A stretch of DNA of 64,000 nucleotides from contig LQBI01000003.1 of the NCBI GenBank assembly GCA_002030045.1, forward strand, positions 1 through 64,000. Reading direction: 5' to 3'. Shown piece after piece: positions 28,298 through 36,500 of this stretch; within the stretch, counting starts at the first letter, position 1, and every line of letters starts with the position of its first letter. The notes under the pieces are model-generated. The model did not search any database. It was not told where the DNA came from and saw only the letters and a list, made by a program, of their open reading frames with translations. The position numbers and the translations under genes are program-made. The stretch is from Candidatus Aegiribacteria sp. MLS_C (GTDB lineage Bacteria > Fermentibacterota > Fermentibacteria > Fermentibacterales > JCC-6).

Positions 28298-28828
28298 ATG
28301 GTCCTTATGGATCATACCACATCCGGAGGCGTTCAACTGAGACAGGAAGTCAAGGAAGCTCTGAACCTGCTGATGAAGAGGGCGGTGCTTTCGCTGCCCC
28401 TCCTTGGGCTGAGCGTCTATCTACTCATTCCGCTGAGGCCGCTCTCCTTCTTCTCCTCCCTGCCGCTCGTCATAGTTGGCACTCTCCTGGTCGGACCGCT
28501 TTCCACCATCTTCGCCGAACCCACCGGCTCGGTCTTCAATCCGCGTGGAAAGACCGGGAGGCCGCACCTCGCCTTCAGCCTCCCGGAATCAAGGATAATG
28601 AACGGGGAATACCGGGAAGCCCTTAAGCTCTACAGGGAGATGCTGGAGGTGGACCCCCGGAGGCTGGAGGTCTACATCAGGATACTGGAGCTGGCCTTTG
28701 AGGACATGAAGGAGCCGCAGGTCGCCCTGGAGACCTTCAGAGAAGGGATGAGGAATCTGAGCAACCAGCGCGGGAGGGACATCCTGTCAGAGGAATACAG
28801 GAGGCTGAGGGCCGGGTACAGGGGCTAG
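28298..28828 (+). CDS. membrane protein with C-terminal TPR-like region
   Basis: About 176 residues from the ATG at 28298; other in-frame ATGs at 28244 and 28307 are possible and none has a convincing ribosome site. Two hydrophobic segments (AVLSLPLLGLSVYLLIPL and FSSLPLVIVGTLLVGPL) lie in the first half. The second half reads as one and a half TPR units (NGEYREALKLYREMLEVDP, RRLEVYIRILELAFEDMKEP). It probably anchors a small protein-binding module at the inner membrane. The stop overlaps the 3' end of the convergent TetR gene by a few bases. No family name can be given. Confidence 0.55.
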   Translation: MVLMDHTTSGGVQLRQEVKEALNLLMKRAVLSLPLLGLSVYLLIPLRPLSFFSSLPLVIVGTLLVGPLSTIFAEPTGSVFNPRGKTGRPHLAFSLPESRIMNGEYREALKLYREMLEVDPRRLEVYIRILELAFEDMKEPQVALETFREGMRNLSNQRGRDILSEEYRRLRAGYRG

Positions 28829-29496
28829 AGGCTCTCCCTCACCGGGCAATCCGGGCTGAATCCTCGCACCATGGTCTTCACGACGCTGTCGGAGATGGCG
28901 GGAATGTCGTCGACCCTTATTTCAACGGAATCGGTCATGAGGGCGTGGAGCAGCCTTCCGTCCCTGCTCATTCGGACGGCTCCGTCGATGAGGAGCATGG
29001 AGAGGCCGTGGAGTGAGGACCATGTGACATTGGCCATCTCCACCGGGTCGGAAGACCGGAAACCTCCTCCTTCCTGGCACCTGACGATGATGTCCGTGAT
29101 GACCGAGAAGGCGCCGGCGGCAGCGTCGGATAGTTCCGGGACAGGGGCCCCGTCGTTCAGCTCGAAACCGAACATCAGGTTGTAGAGGGTGGGTCTGGTG
29201 ACCGCGAAGCGGACGTAGGCCCAGGCGCACTGCCTGAAGAGTTCCAGAGGTACGGTAATGCTTCCTGTGGCTTCTGCAAGTGACTCGCGGAGCCTGTGGA
29301 AACCGTCGGCGGCCACGGCTCCCATCAGCGCGGTCTTGTCCTGGAAATGCCTGTAGGACGCCGATCTCGAGACGCCGATGGTCTTGCTGAGATGGCGCAT
29401 GGTGAGGTTTTCGAGACCCTCCTCCTCCAGTATTCGGGAAGCGGTGCTGACGAGGATGCTCCTGAGGTCCTGGTGATGATAGTTCTTTTTTCCCAT
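28825..29496 (-). CDS. TetR/AcrR-family transcriptional repressor
   Basis: 223 residues from the ATG at 29496, preceded by CGGAGGAGATCA. The N-terminal helix-turn-helix is clear: ILVSTASRILEEEGLENLTM, RHLSKTIGVSRSASYRHFQD and KTALMGAVAADGF. The ligand-binding half (AWAYVRFAVTRPTLYNLMFG) matches the C-terminal domain common in TetR_C_33-like proteins. It is divergent from the nitronate monooxygenase gene. Two inverted repeats of the form TGTTGACnnnGTCAACA lie between them and are its likely operators, so it probably represses both genes. The ligand is unknown. Confidence 0.88.
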   Translation of the reverse strand: MGKKNYHHQDLRSILVSTASRILEEEGLENLTMRHLSKTIGVSRSASYRHFQDKTALMGAVAADGFHRLRESLAEATGSITVPLELFRQCAWAYVRFAVTRPTLYNLMFGFELNDGAPVPELSDAAAGAFSVITDIIVRCQEGGGFRSSDPVEMANVTWSSLHGLSMLLIDGAVRMSRDGRLLHALMTDSVEIRVDDIPAISDSVVKTMVRGFSPDCPVRESL

Positions 29497-29526
29497 TGAT
29501 CTCCTCCGGTCAATGCTACACTGGAA

Positions 29527-29573
29527 TGTTGACAGTGTCAACATCCTTATCTATAATGTTGACATCGTCAGCA
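29527..29573 (+). promoter_or_regulatory. consensus promoter with two TetR-type operators
   Basis: TTGACA at 29529-29534 and TATAAT at 29552-29557 are spaced by exactly 17 bases, a perfect sigma-70 promoter facing the nitronate monooxygenase gene. The -35 box is inside a palindrome TGTTGACAGTGTCAACA (29527-29543). A second, TGTTGACATCGTCAGCA (29557-29573), starts on the last base of the -10 box, 30 bases downstream of the first. A repressor bound to both would block the promoter from one DNA face. The TetR gene next door is the obvious candidate. Confidence 0.8.
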
Positions 29574-29598
29574 AATTCATGGTTCCATGGAGGTCCCA

Positions 29599-30729
29599 AT
29601 GCCAGATAACCGCATGCCATCACTTCGAATAGGTACCCTCGAATCCGCCCTGCCCATCGTACAGGGAGGCATGGGAGTGGGCATCTCTCTGTCCGGCCTG
29701 GCCTCGGCGGTAGCCGAGGAGGGCGGCATCGGGGTCATATCCACCGCCGGAATAGGCAGGGGCGAGCCGGATTTCCGCAGCGACCTGAAAGCCGCAGATG
29801 AAAGGGCCCTTCGCAGCGAGATCCGCATGGCAAGGACCAGGACCGGAGGCATACTGGGCGTCAACATAATGATGGCCCTGTCTGACTATGACGATCTATT
29901 GAGGGTTTCCATCGAAGAGGGCATCGACGTAATCTTCATCGGGGCCGGTCTTCCCCTGGGGCTTCCGGAGGGCCTCACGCTGGAAGAGTTCAGGAACTGC
30001 AGGGCGATGTTCGTTCCCAAGATATCCTCAGCCAGGGCCGCAAAGGTCATACTGAAGGCATGGGACAGGCACTTCGGGCGCGTACCGGACGCCTTCGCTG
30101 TAGAGGGGCCCCTTGCCGGCGGGCACCTGGGATTCTCCAGGGAAGACCTGGAATCGGGAAACTTGAACCTCGACACCATCCTGGCGGAAGTCCTCGCTGC
30201 AGTTGCCGAGTACGAGCCAGATTACGGCAGCATACCGGTGATAGCCGCAGGCGGCATATACACCGGCGCGGACATACACCGCATGCTCTCGCTGGGAGCC
30301 TCCGGCGTCAAGATGGGAACCCGTTTCGTTGCCACCACGGAATGCGATGCCCACAGGAACTTCAAACAGGCCTACGTCGACTGCCGGAAGGAGGACCTGG
30401 TCATAATAGACAGCCCTGTAGGGCTCCCCGGCCGGGCCATCTCCAGCGACCTCCTGACCGAGGTGGAGCGAGGCGGCAAGAAACCTCTTGAGTGCATATG
30501 GCAGTGCCTTCGAACCTGCGACGTCAAGAAAGCCCCCTACTGCATCGCCAGCGCTCTCACCAGCGCGAAGCTGGGGGACCTGCGCAACGGTTTCGCCTTC
30601 GCCGGGGCGAACGCCTACCTCGTGGACAGGATAATCTCGGTAAAGGAACTGGTCTCAACGCTAATCGACGAATTCGATGCAGCCTGCAGAACTGCTAAAG
30701 GGAAACTGGTCCTGCAGACGGTCACCTGA
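29599..30729 (+). CDS. nitronate monooxygenase family flavoprotein
   Basis: 376 residues from the ATG at 29599, which has GGAGGT just upstream; the ATG at 29587 would overlap that site. The FMN-binding TIM barrel is evident from IVQGGMGVGISLSGLASAVA, GGIGVISTAGIG, EGPLAGGHLGF, IPVIAAGGIYTGADI and GASGVKMGTRF. Enzymes of this class oxidise alkyl nitronates such as propionate-3-nitronate. FabK-type enoyl reductases share the fold and cannot be excluded. It has its own consensus promoter under apparent TetR control and ends before a long hairpin, so it forms a single-gene, inducible unit. Confidence 0.85.
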   Translation: MPDNRMPSLRIGTLESALPIVQGGMGVGISLSGLASAVAEEGGIGVISTAGIGRGEPDFRSDLKAADERALRSEIRMARTRTGGILGVNIMMALSDYDDLLRVSIEEGIDVIFIGAGLPLGLPEGLTLEEFRNCRAMFVPKISSARAAKVILKAWDRHFGRVPDAFAVEGPLAGGHLGFSREDLESGNLNLDTILAEVLAAVAEYEPDYGSIPVIAAGGIYTGADIHRMLSLGASGVKMGTRFVATTECDAHRNFKQAYVDCRKEDLVIIDSPVGLPGRAISSDLLTEVERGGKKPLECIWQCLRTCDVKKAPYCIASALTSAKLGDLRNGFAFAGANAYLVDRIISVKELVSTLIDEFDAACRTAKGKLVLQTVT

Positions 30730-30774
30730 TCGGAGGACCGTCAGCCGGGTTCCATCTCCGAATTGATCTCGACC

Positions 30775-30818
30775 GGCATCCCGGTCATTCCCGCAGCAGA
30801 ATAAATGACCGGGATGCC
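30775..30818. terminator. long perfect hairpin between convergent genes
   Basis: GGCATCCCGGTCATT at 30775-30789 pairs perfectly with 30804-30818 around a 14-base loop, giving a 15-bp stem. It lies between the convergent nitronate monooxygenase and DUF378 genes, so it can serve both. There is only a weak T-tract (CTTAT). Confidence 0.65.
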
Positions 30819-30883
30819 TTATCGCTCATCGGCAGACAGGGGGATCCCTCCGCAGTACGTCCGCCGGATCAGCCTTTCAACTG

Positions 30884-31090
30884 TTACTTGTTCGTCTTCG
30901 GAAGGACGAAAATGAGTGCCCAGACACCCGCAATACCGACGATTATGTAGATGACCCTGCTCAGGTCCCATCCCAGAGCGAGTATGCCGGAGATCAGATC
31001 CTTCCCGAGTATTCCGAAAATACCCCAGTTGATGGCGCCGATCACCGAGAGCAGAATGGCAAGCCAGTTCATGAATTTCTTGTTCTTCAC
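30884..31090 (-). CDS. DUF378 membrane protein, copy 1
   Basis: 68 residues from a GTG at 31090, chosen because GGAGGG lies seven bases upstream. It has two transmembrane helices: WLAILLSVIGAINWGIFGIL, and IYIIVGIAGVWALIFVLP after a LGWDLSRV loop. The family signature GAINWG..G is present. DUF378 proteins are small inner-membrane proteins without an established function. A close paralogue is at 51459-51668, also next to a strong hairpin. It is the last minus-strand gene before the hairpin and follows the DUF445 gene on the opposite side. Confidence 0.85.
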   Translation of the reverse strand: MKNKKFMNWLAILLSVIGAINWGIFGILGKDLISGILALGWDLSRVIYIIVGIAGVWALIFVLPKTNK

Positions 31091-31179
31091 TGTTTTCCCT
31101 CCTTTCAGAATTGGCATGCCTAATGTGTATCACGGTGCTCCGATTGGCAAGGACGGCTGAGAGCGGGTCCCGGCTCAGC

Positions 31180-32502
31180 TCAGCCCACCGCCCTGCCAGT
31201 TACCCTCTCGATGAACCAGAGAACGAGCATTACAGCGGGTATGATGAGCAGGAACCACTGGTCTATCAGAACCAGGCCCGCCACCATTCCAAGGATGCCT
31301 CCGAAGAGTTCTATACCGCAGAGGTTCTCGCCGCTTACCCTGTTGATCAGTTCCTCCAGCTGCATGAGGTCGAACTCGTCCACCTTCCTGCGGACTATCT
31401 CCTCTATGTCTATCTTGTCCGCGTGCTCCAGAAGGAAATCCCTTGCCGTCCTCCTGAACTCCTCCGACCGGACCTTCCCGGAGGCGTACTCCTTCAGCGC
31501 GGTCACGGCGGAGTCCAGCTGGCGCTCCAGCCAGTCCCAGAAGGTCCCGGACCTCAGGAACTCCAGCAGCTTCTTCCTCGCTGCAGGTATGCCCTCGGTC
31601 CTGGCCCACTCGTAGAGCCCGGTCTTCTGCTCCTCCAGGAAACGGGAGAACCGCTCCCTTACTGCCGGGTCCTCCCCCATGGCCGCGATGGACGAGGCGT
31701 TCTCCTCCAGGAGATCCATCACCGTGTCAACGAAAGCGGGCTCCCCGGCGCGCTTCAGCAGCTCCTCCTCTATCATTCCGCGGTCCACCCTGAGAAGGTC
31801 CCTGCCCAGCTTCAGGGCGTTCTTCACCAGGAAGGACCGGGAGTCTATCCACTCCTCCAGCATCGAGTTGACCATGTCAGCTATGGCAGGCGCGTTCTCC
31901 TGCACGATCCTCGTGACCACCATGGTGAGTAGCTCAAGCGTACCGGGCTTCTCCAGCTCACTCTCCAGGGCCGACCTTGCGTAGGACCAGACGGTATCCG
32001 CCGGAAGCCTGTCCGCCAGGAAGCCCTTCACTATCTCGGCTGACTTCGCGAGAAGCAGGTCGGCGTTCTCCTCCCCCCTGTCCAGGATGTACCCGGCGAC
32101 GGCGGCGGTGGCCCTCGCCCTGCTGTCGGGGTCGTCCACCCACCTGTGAACGTACTCCAGGGCGCTTTCGGCCGTCCTGTCGATGAGCCCGTTCTCCTCT
32201 ACGTAGGAGAGTATCGAATCGGTATCCAGCAGCTCCCTTGCCACGGCCTGTGCTATGGCCCCGGCAAGCTCCCCCCTCCTGGCGGGGATCAGCCCCTGCC
32301 TGCCGAAGACGGTCCTCCGATAGGGCCGGAACAGCATCTTTATGGCGAAGTAGTTGGTCCAGATACCCACGGTGCCGGAAAGGCATATCTTGAATACCCA
32401 GTCCAGCCACCTGTAGTCCAGGTCCAGCCTGAGAAGGATGCCGGAGATGAGAGTGAACAATGGAAGCATGATTATCGCAAGCCTGCGCCCTGTACGGATC
32501 AT
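31180..32502 (-). CDS. DUF445 family membrane protein
   Basis: 440 residues; CAGGGAGATGCTCGG precedes the ATG. The N-terminal hydrophobic pair, then GIWTNYFAIKMLFRPYR and GLIPARRGELAGAIAQAVAR, is the DUF445 signature (the family prefers WxxNxxAI-K-LF-P and GxIPxxR). Next comes a long amphipathic helical region of about 300 residues (repeating LLEEW..., VDTVMDLLEENASSI). A C-terminal hydrophobic pair (ELFGGILGMVAGLVLIDQ, LLIIPAVMLVLWFIERV) completes the usual layout. The family function is unknown; the shape suggests a membrane-spanning scaffold. An uncertain operon with the gene at 32585 is possible (82-base gap). Confidence 0.85.
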   Translation of the reverse strand: MIRTGRRLAIIMLPLFTLISGILLRLDLDYRWLDWVFKICLSGTVGIWTNYFAIKMLFRPYRRTVFGRQGLIPARRGELAGAIAQAVARELLDTDSILSYVEENGLIDRTAESALEYVHRWVDDPDSRARATAAVAGYILDRGEENADLLLAKSAEIVKGFLADRLPADTVWSYARSALESELEKPGTLELLTMVVTRIVQENAPAIADMVNSMLEEWIDSRSFLVKNALKLGRDLLRVDRGMIEEELLKRAGEPAFVDTVMDLLEENASSIAAMGEDPAVRERFSRFLEEQKTGLYEWARTEGIPAARKKLLEFLRSGTFWDWLERQLDSAVTALKEYASGKVRSEEFRRTARDFLLEHADKIDIEEIVRRKVDEFDLMQLEELINRVSGENLCGIELFGGILGMVAGLVLIDQWFLLIIPAVMLVLWFIERVTGRAVG

Positions 32503-32584
32503 CCGAGCATCTCCCTGTTCACCTGTGGACCGCCGCCTCTGTCACTCGATATACCGGAACCGGCTGGAATCGCAAGGGCCGGTC

Positions 32585-33295
32585 TCAGCGGCTGTCCAAT
32601 CCCAGGAAGACATGGTGGACCCTCTTCATGATGCCGTTCCCGCTCTCGGAGAGGCCCAGGCGGCTGTACATCCTCTGGAGTGCGGGTCTCCATTCCCTCT
32701 CCGACGAGGGGCAGAAGAGGCCGTCCGGCCTCCTGTCACCGCAGAAGCATATACAGACCAGCCTTGCCATCACTCCGCGGGTCTCCAGGAAGTCCAGCAC
32801 CACCAGCCTGCTGGCGTACTGGTAGTACTCGGACATCCAGGATTCCGAGAACTCGACACCCAGGCTTACGGCGGTCCGGGATACGACACCGGATATTCTT
32901 TCCAGGCTGCCCGGGGAGACGGCTCCGCAGGAGGAATGCAGCTCCTGCACATGTGCCCTGGCCTCGACAAGGATCCACTCTGTGGAGCCGTCGAAGGCCA
33001 GGACCTTGCCCACAGCGTCCCAGGGGTGCAGGGTGACGCTCCGGGGCCAGAAACCCTTCCAGGCCTCCAGAGCCTTCTCCTCGCGGCTGTTGCCGCCGCG
33101 GAGGAAGTCCATGCCCGAAAGCCCGCTGTCACCGTTCTCACGGGCGAAACCAAAGTCCAGCCACTTGATGGCGCTGATACCTGTTGCAGCGCAGACCCTG
33201 TCGTTGAGGAGTTCCCGGTGATAGCCCAGAAAACGCAGAAGATGCCAGGCACTCCCGTAGGGTCTGTCGACCCCGTCGAAGGGAAGCTCCGCCAT
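32585..33295 (-). CDS. hypothetical protein with nuclease-like WD...EARAH motif
   Basis: 236 residues. The middle contains WDAVGKVLAFDGSTEW and ILVEARAHVQEL. In better-known relatives the same region reads WDA...VLVEAKAH, a PD-(D/E)XK arrangement. Here the lysine is an arginine, which may weaken catalysis. A C-terminal ARLVCICFCGDRRPDG segment and a Trp-rich tail follow. There is no signal or membrane segment. It is a cytosolic protein of unknown role, perhaps a DNA-interacting or inactive nuclease-fold protein. It is transcribed in the same direction as the DUF445 gene and divergently from the cyclase gene. Confidence 0.5.
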   Translation of the reverse strand: MAELPFDGVDRPYGSAWHLLRFLGYHRELLNDRVCAATGISAIKWLDFGFARENGDSGLSGMDFLRGGNSREEKALEAWKGFWPRSVTLHPWDAVGKVLAFDGSTEWILVEARAHVQELHSSCGAVSPGSLERISGVVSRTAVSLGVEFSESWMSEYYQYASRLVVLDFLETRGVMARLVCICFCGDRRPDGLFCPSSEREWRPALQRMYSRLGLSESGNGIMKRVHHVFLGLDSR

Positions 33296-33523
33296 GTCAG
33301 GTCACCCCCCCTGCAGCCTTCGTCGAAGAACGGTCCATCATCCGTCCCTTCTATCCTCTCCATATCATGAATACTATCTGTCCCTACGGAACGAGAATGC
33401 AAGAAGATTGCCAGAAAGATCAGCCGACCATTACAATGGGAATACTGAATAATGTGACATGATACACGGTGAAGCATGATTATTCGACCGGATGCTCATA
33501 ATCTGAACGGCTGTAGCAGGTTC

Positions 33524-33549
33524 GGGACCCTTTGACCTTGAAGGGTCCC
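33524..33549. promoter_or_regulatory. perfect 9-bp inverted repeat upstream of the tandem-cyclase gene
   Basis: GGGACCCTT at 33524-33532 and AAGGGTCCC at 33541-33549 flank an 8-base loop, 48 bases before the cyclase start codon. It has no T-run, so it may be an operator or a 5'-UTR hairpin rather than a terminator. The rest of 33296-33596 shows nothing else clear. Confidence 0.5.
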
Positions 33550-33596
33550 TGGCGTATCGTCCCCTTCATAATTGGTCCATATTCACGGGAGGGATC

Positions 33597-36500
33597 ATGC
33601 TCAACCTCATTCCCAGGTTCATAAGCGACAGCCTGTCCGGGGACGGGAAGACCCCTGAGGGTAGCTTATCCGCGGCGGTCATGTACGTGGACATCGCCGG
33701 TTTCACCGGGATCACCGAAGAGATGATGAGGAAGGGCAGGCACGGGGCCGAGGAGCTGTCCGAGCTCATCAACAGGATCTACGGTCCCCTGACGAGGACC
33801 ATTCACGACGGAGGGGGGTTCATAAGCACCTTCGCCGGGGACGGAGTGACCGCCGTTTTCCCCGGAGACTCCTGGCCCGCTGCCATGGACGCCGCGGAGA
33901 CGATCCAGGACAGCTTCCGCAGGCGGAGCGGGTACTACGGGAAATACAGCAGCGGAATGGCGGTGAACGCCCGCATCGGACTGTCTTACGGTACAGTCTC
34001 CTGGAAGGTGTTCGGCGACGGACCCAGGACCTACCTCTTCTACGGCGAACCGGTGAAAGGCAGTTCAGACGCCACCAGGGGCAGGATGGCGGGTGAGATA
34101 TCCCTTTCCAGTAGCATGGCGGAGAAGCTGAACGATTCCGGCGGAGCAGTCGGAGATTCTCCCCGGAAGGGCCGGGGCCGGCCGGGCAGGGTGAGGCCCG
34201 CCATAGCCGGGCAGTTCTACCCGGAGCAGCTGCTGAAAGCGGATTTCGGGGGGGAGTTCCGCAACGTCGCATCGATGTTCACAGGCATCCGGTGGGACGG
34301 CAACGAGGAAATCGATCCCGTGGTGGAATCGGTCCTGTCCAGGACCCGGGACTACGGCGGTTACTTCAACGGAATGTTCTTCGACGAGAAGGGACCCCAT
34401 GCCCTCGTTGTGTTCGGTGCTCCGGTGTCCTGGGAGAACAACGCCGAGAGGGCCCTGGACCTTGCCCGGGCACTTCGGGACCGGCACCCGGGAAGTCTGA
34501 AGACCGGGATTACACAGGGCAGGGTTTACGCCGGGTTCGTGGGCAGCGGAAGGCGTTGCTCCTATACGGTCCTCGGGGATTCGGTGAACCTGGCCGCCAG
34601 GCTGATGGAGAACGCGGAGTGGGGCTCTGTGCTGGTGCCGGAAGGCATGGCTAAAGCTGCCCGGGGGGAAGAATCCGCCGACGAGCCCTTCGAGATACAG
34701 GTAAAAGGCAGGTCTCGGCCGGTCAGGGTATGCGACGCAGGGTCCTTCGGCGGAGGGTCGCGGAGGACGGTCTTCGAAGGCTCCATGGTGGGCCGGGAGA
34801 GGGAGACCGCAGCCCTTCGGGAACTGCTGGAACCCATGCGCCGGGGCAGGTTCGCCGGAGTCATCTACGTCTACGGGGAGGCCGGCATCGGAAAGTCCCG
34901 CCTGGTCTCCGACCTCGCCTCCGGCATGCACGGTGCCAGCACCTACGTGATGCAGACCGACGAGGTCCTCCGGCGGGGGCTGAACCCCTTCGCCTACCTG
35001 CTGAAGGATTTCTTCGGCCAGGCCGAGAGCGCGGACAGGTTCATCTTCGGCGCCAGGTGGGACAGGCTGATGGAGAGCCTGGCCGCCCACCCGGACCATG
35101 AACGGTCTTCCTCGCTGGCCGCGGAGCTGAAGCGTACAAGGTCGTTCCTGGCCGCCCTGACGGAGAACTGCGAGGAGGGCTCCCTGTACTTCCAGCTGGA
35201 CGCCAGGGGCAGGTTCGACAACACCGTCCTGGGCCTGAAGGCTTTCTTCAAGGCGCTGAGCCTCGTCAGGCCCTCCATCTTCGTCCTGGAGGACCTGCAG
35301 TGGCTGGACGGGGAATCCGGCGCGGTCCTGAAGACCCTCACCCAGAACGTAGAGGATTACCCCTTCGCCATCATCGCTCCGTCCAGACCGGAGGACGACG
35401 GAACGAAGCCGTCCCTGGCGCTGGACGAAAGCGTGCCCGTCTCGGAGATAATGCTGAGGGCCCTGGAGGGTGAACCTGAGATGGACCTGGTCCGCCTGCG
35501 CCTGGAACGCGAACCATCCGCCGGGCTCCTGCGGTTCATAATGGACCGCACCGAGGGCAATCCCTTCTACATAGAACAGTTCTGCCTCTACCTCAGGGAA
35601 CAGGACCTGCTGGAGGAGAGTGACGGCAGGCTGCACCTGGCGGAGAGAGACCCGGACATTCCCCAGAGCGTCAACGCCGTGATCGTTGCCAGGCTGGACA
35701 GGCTCTCCATGAGGCTCAGGCAGCTTGTGCAGACCGCCTCGGTCCTGGGGCGGGAGTTCGACGTAAAGGTTTTGTCCACCATGCTCAGGAGCGATGCGGC
35801 CGGACTCCAGCGGCTGCTCCGCGAGGGATCGGGAGAGGCGATATGGTCCGCCCTCAGCGAGATCATCTACATCTTCAGGCACGCCCTCCTCCGCGACGTG
35901 GCCTACGACATGCAGCTGCGGAGGCAGCTCCAGGAACTCCATGCAATGGCCGCGGGAGCCATGGAGGAACTGTTCCCCGGGGTCAGCTCAAGGTACGCCG
36001 ACATCGCCTACCACTACGAGAAGGCGGGCATTCGGGACAGGACGCTGGAGTACCTGCTAAAGGCGGCGCGCTTCGCCGAGCGGGAGTACAGGAACGAGGA
36101 GGCAGTGGACCTCCTGAAGAGGCTGGCGGCGCTCCAGGACGACACGGAAGCCAGGATACGGACCGAGCTGGACATGGTCCAGATCCTGGTGATGCTGGGC
36201 AGGTGGGAGGAGGCTGAGGAGATCATCCTGCGGGACCTGGCACTCGCCGTGGAAAAGGGTCTGAGAGGCTCTCAGGCCGAGTGCCTCAAGTCCCGTGCGG
36301 CCCTGAAGCACAGGAGAGGCGCCAACCAGGAGGCGATAGGCTACCTGGAGGAGGCCGAGCGGATATTCGAGGAGCTGGACGACGCGCTGTCCCTGGCCAG
36401 GATGCGCAACGTGTCGGGCAACATAAATACGGTCCTTGGCAACTTCGATGCGGCGCAGGAGGACCTGGAGGAGTCGGTGAGGAACGCCGAGACGACAGAA

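Noticed and set aside
34065-35942. 625-residue minus-strand ORF
   Set aside because: Antisense to the tandem cyclase with shadow composition (Gln/Val/Pro/Leu) and no start signal.
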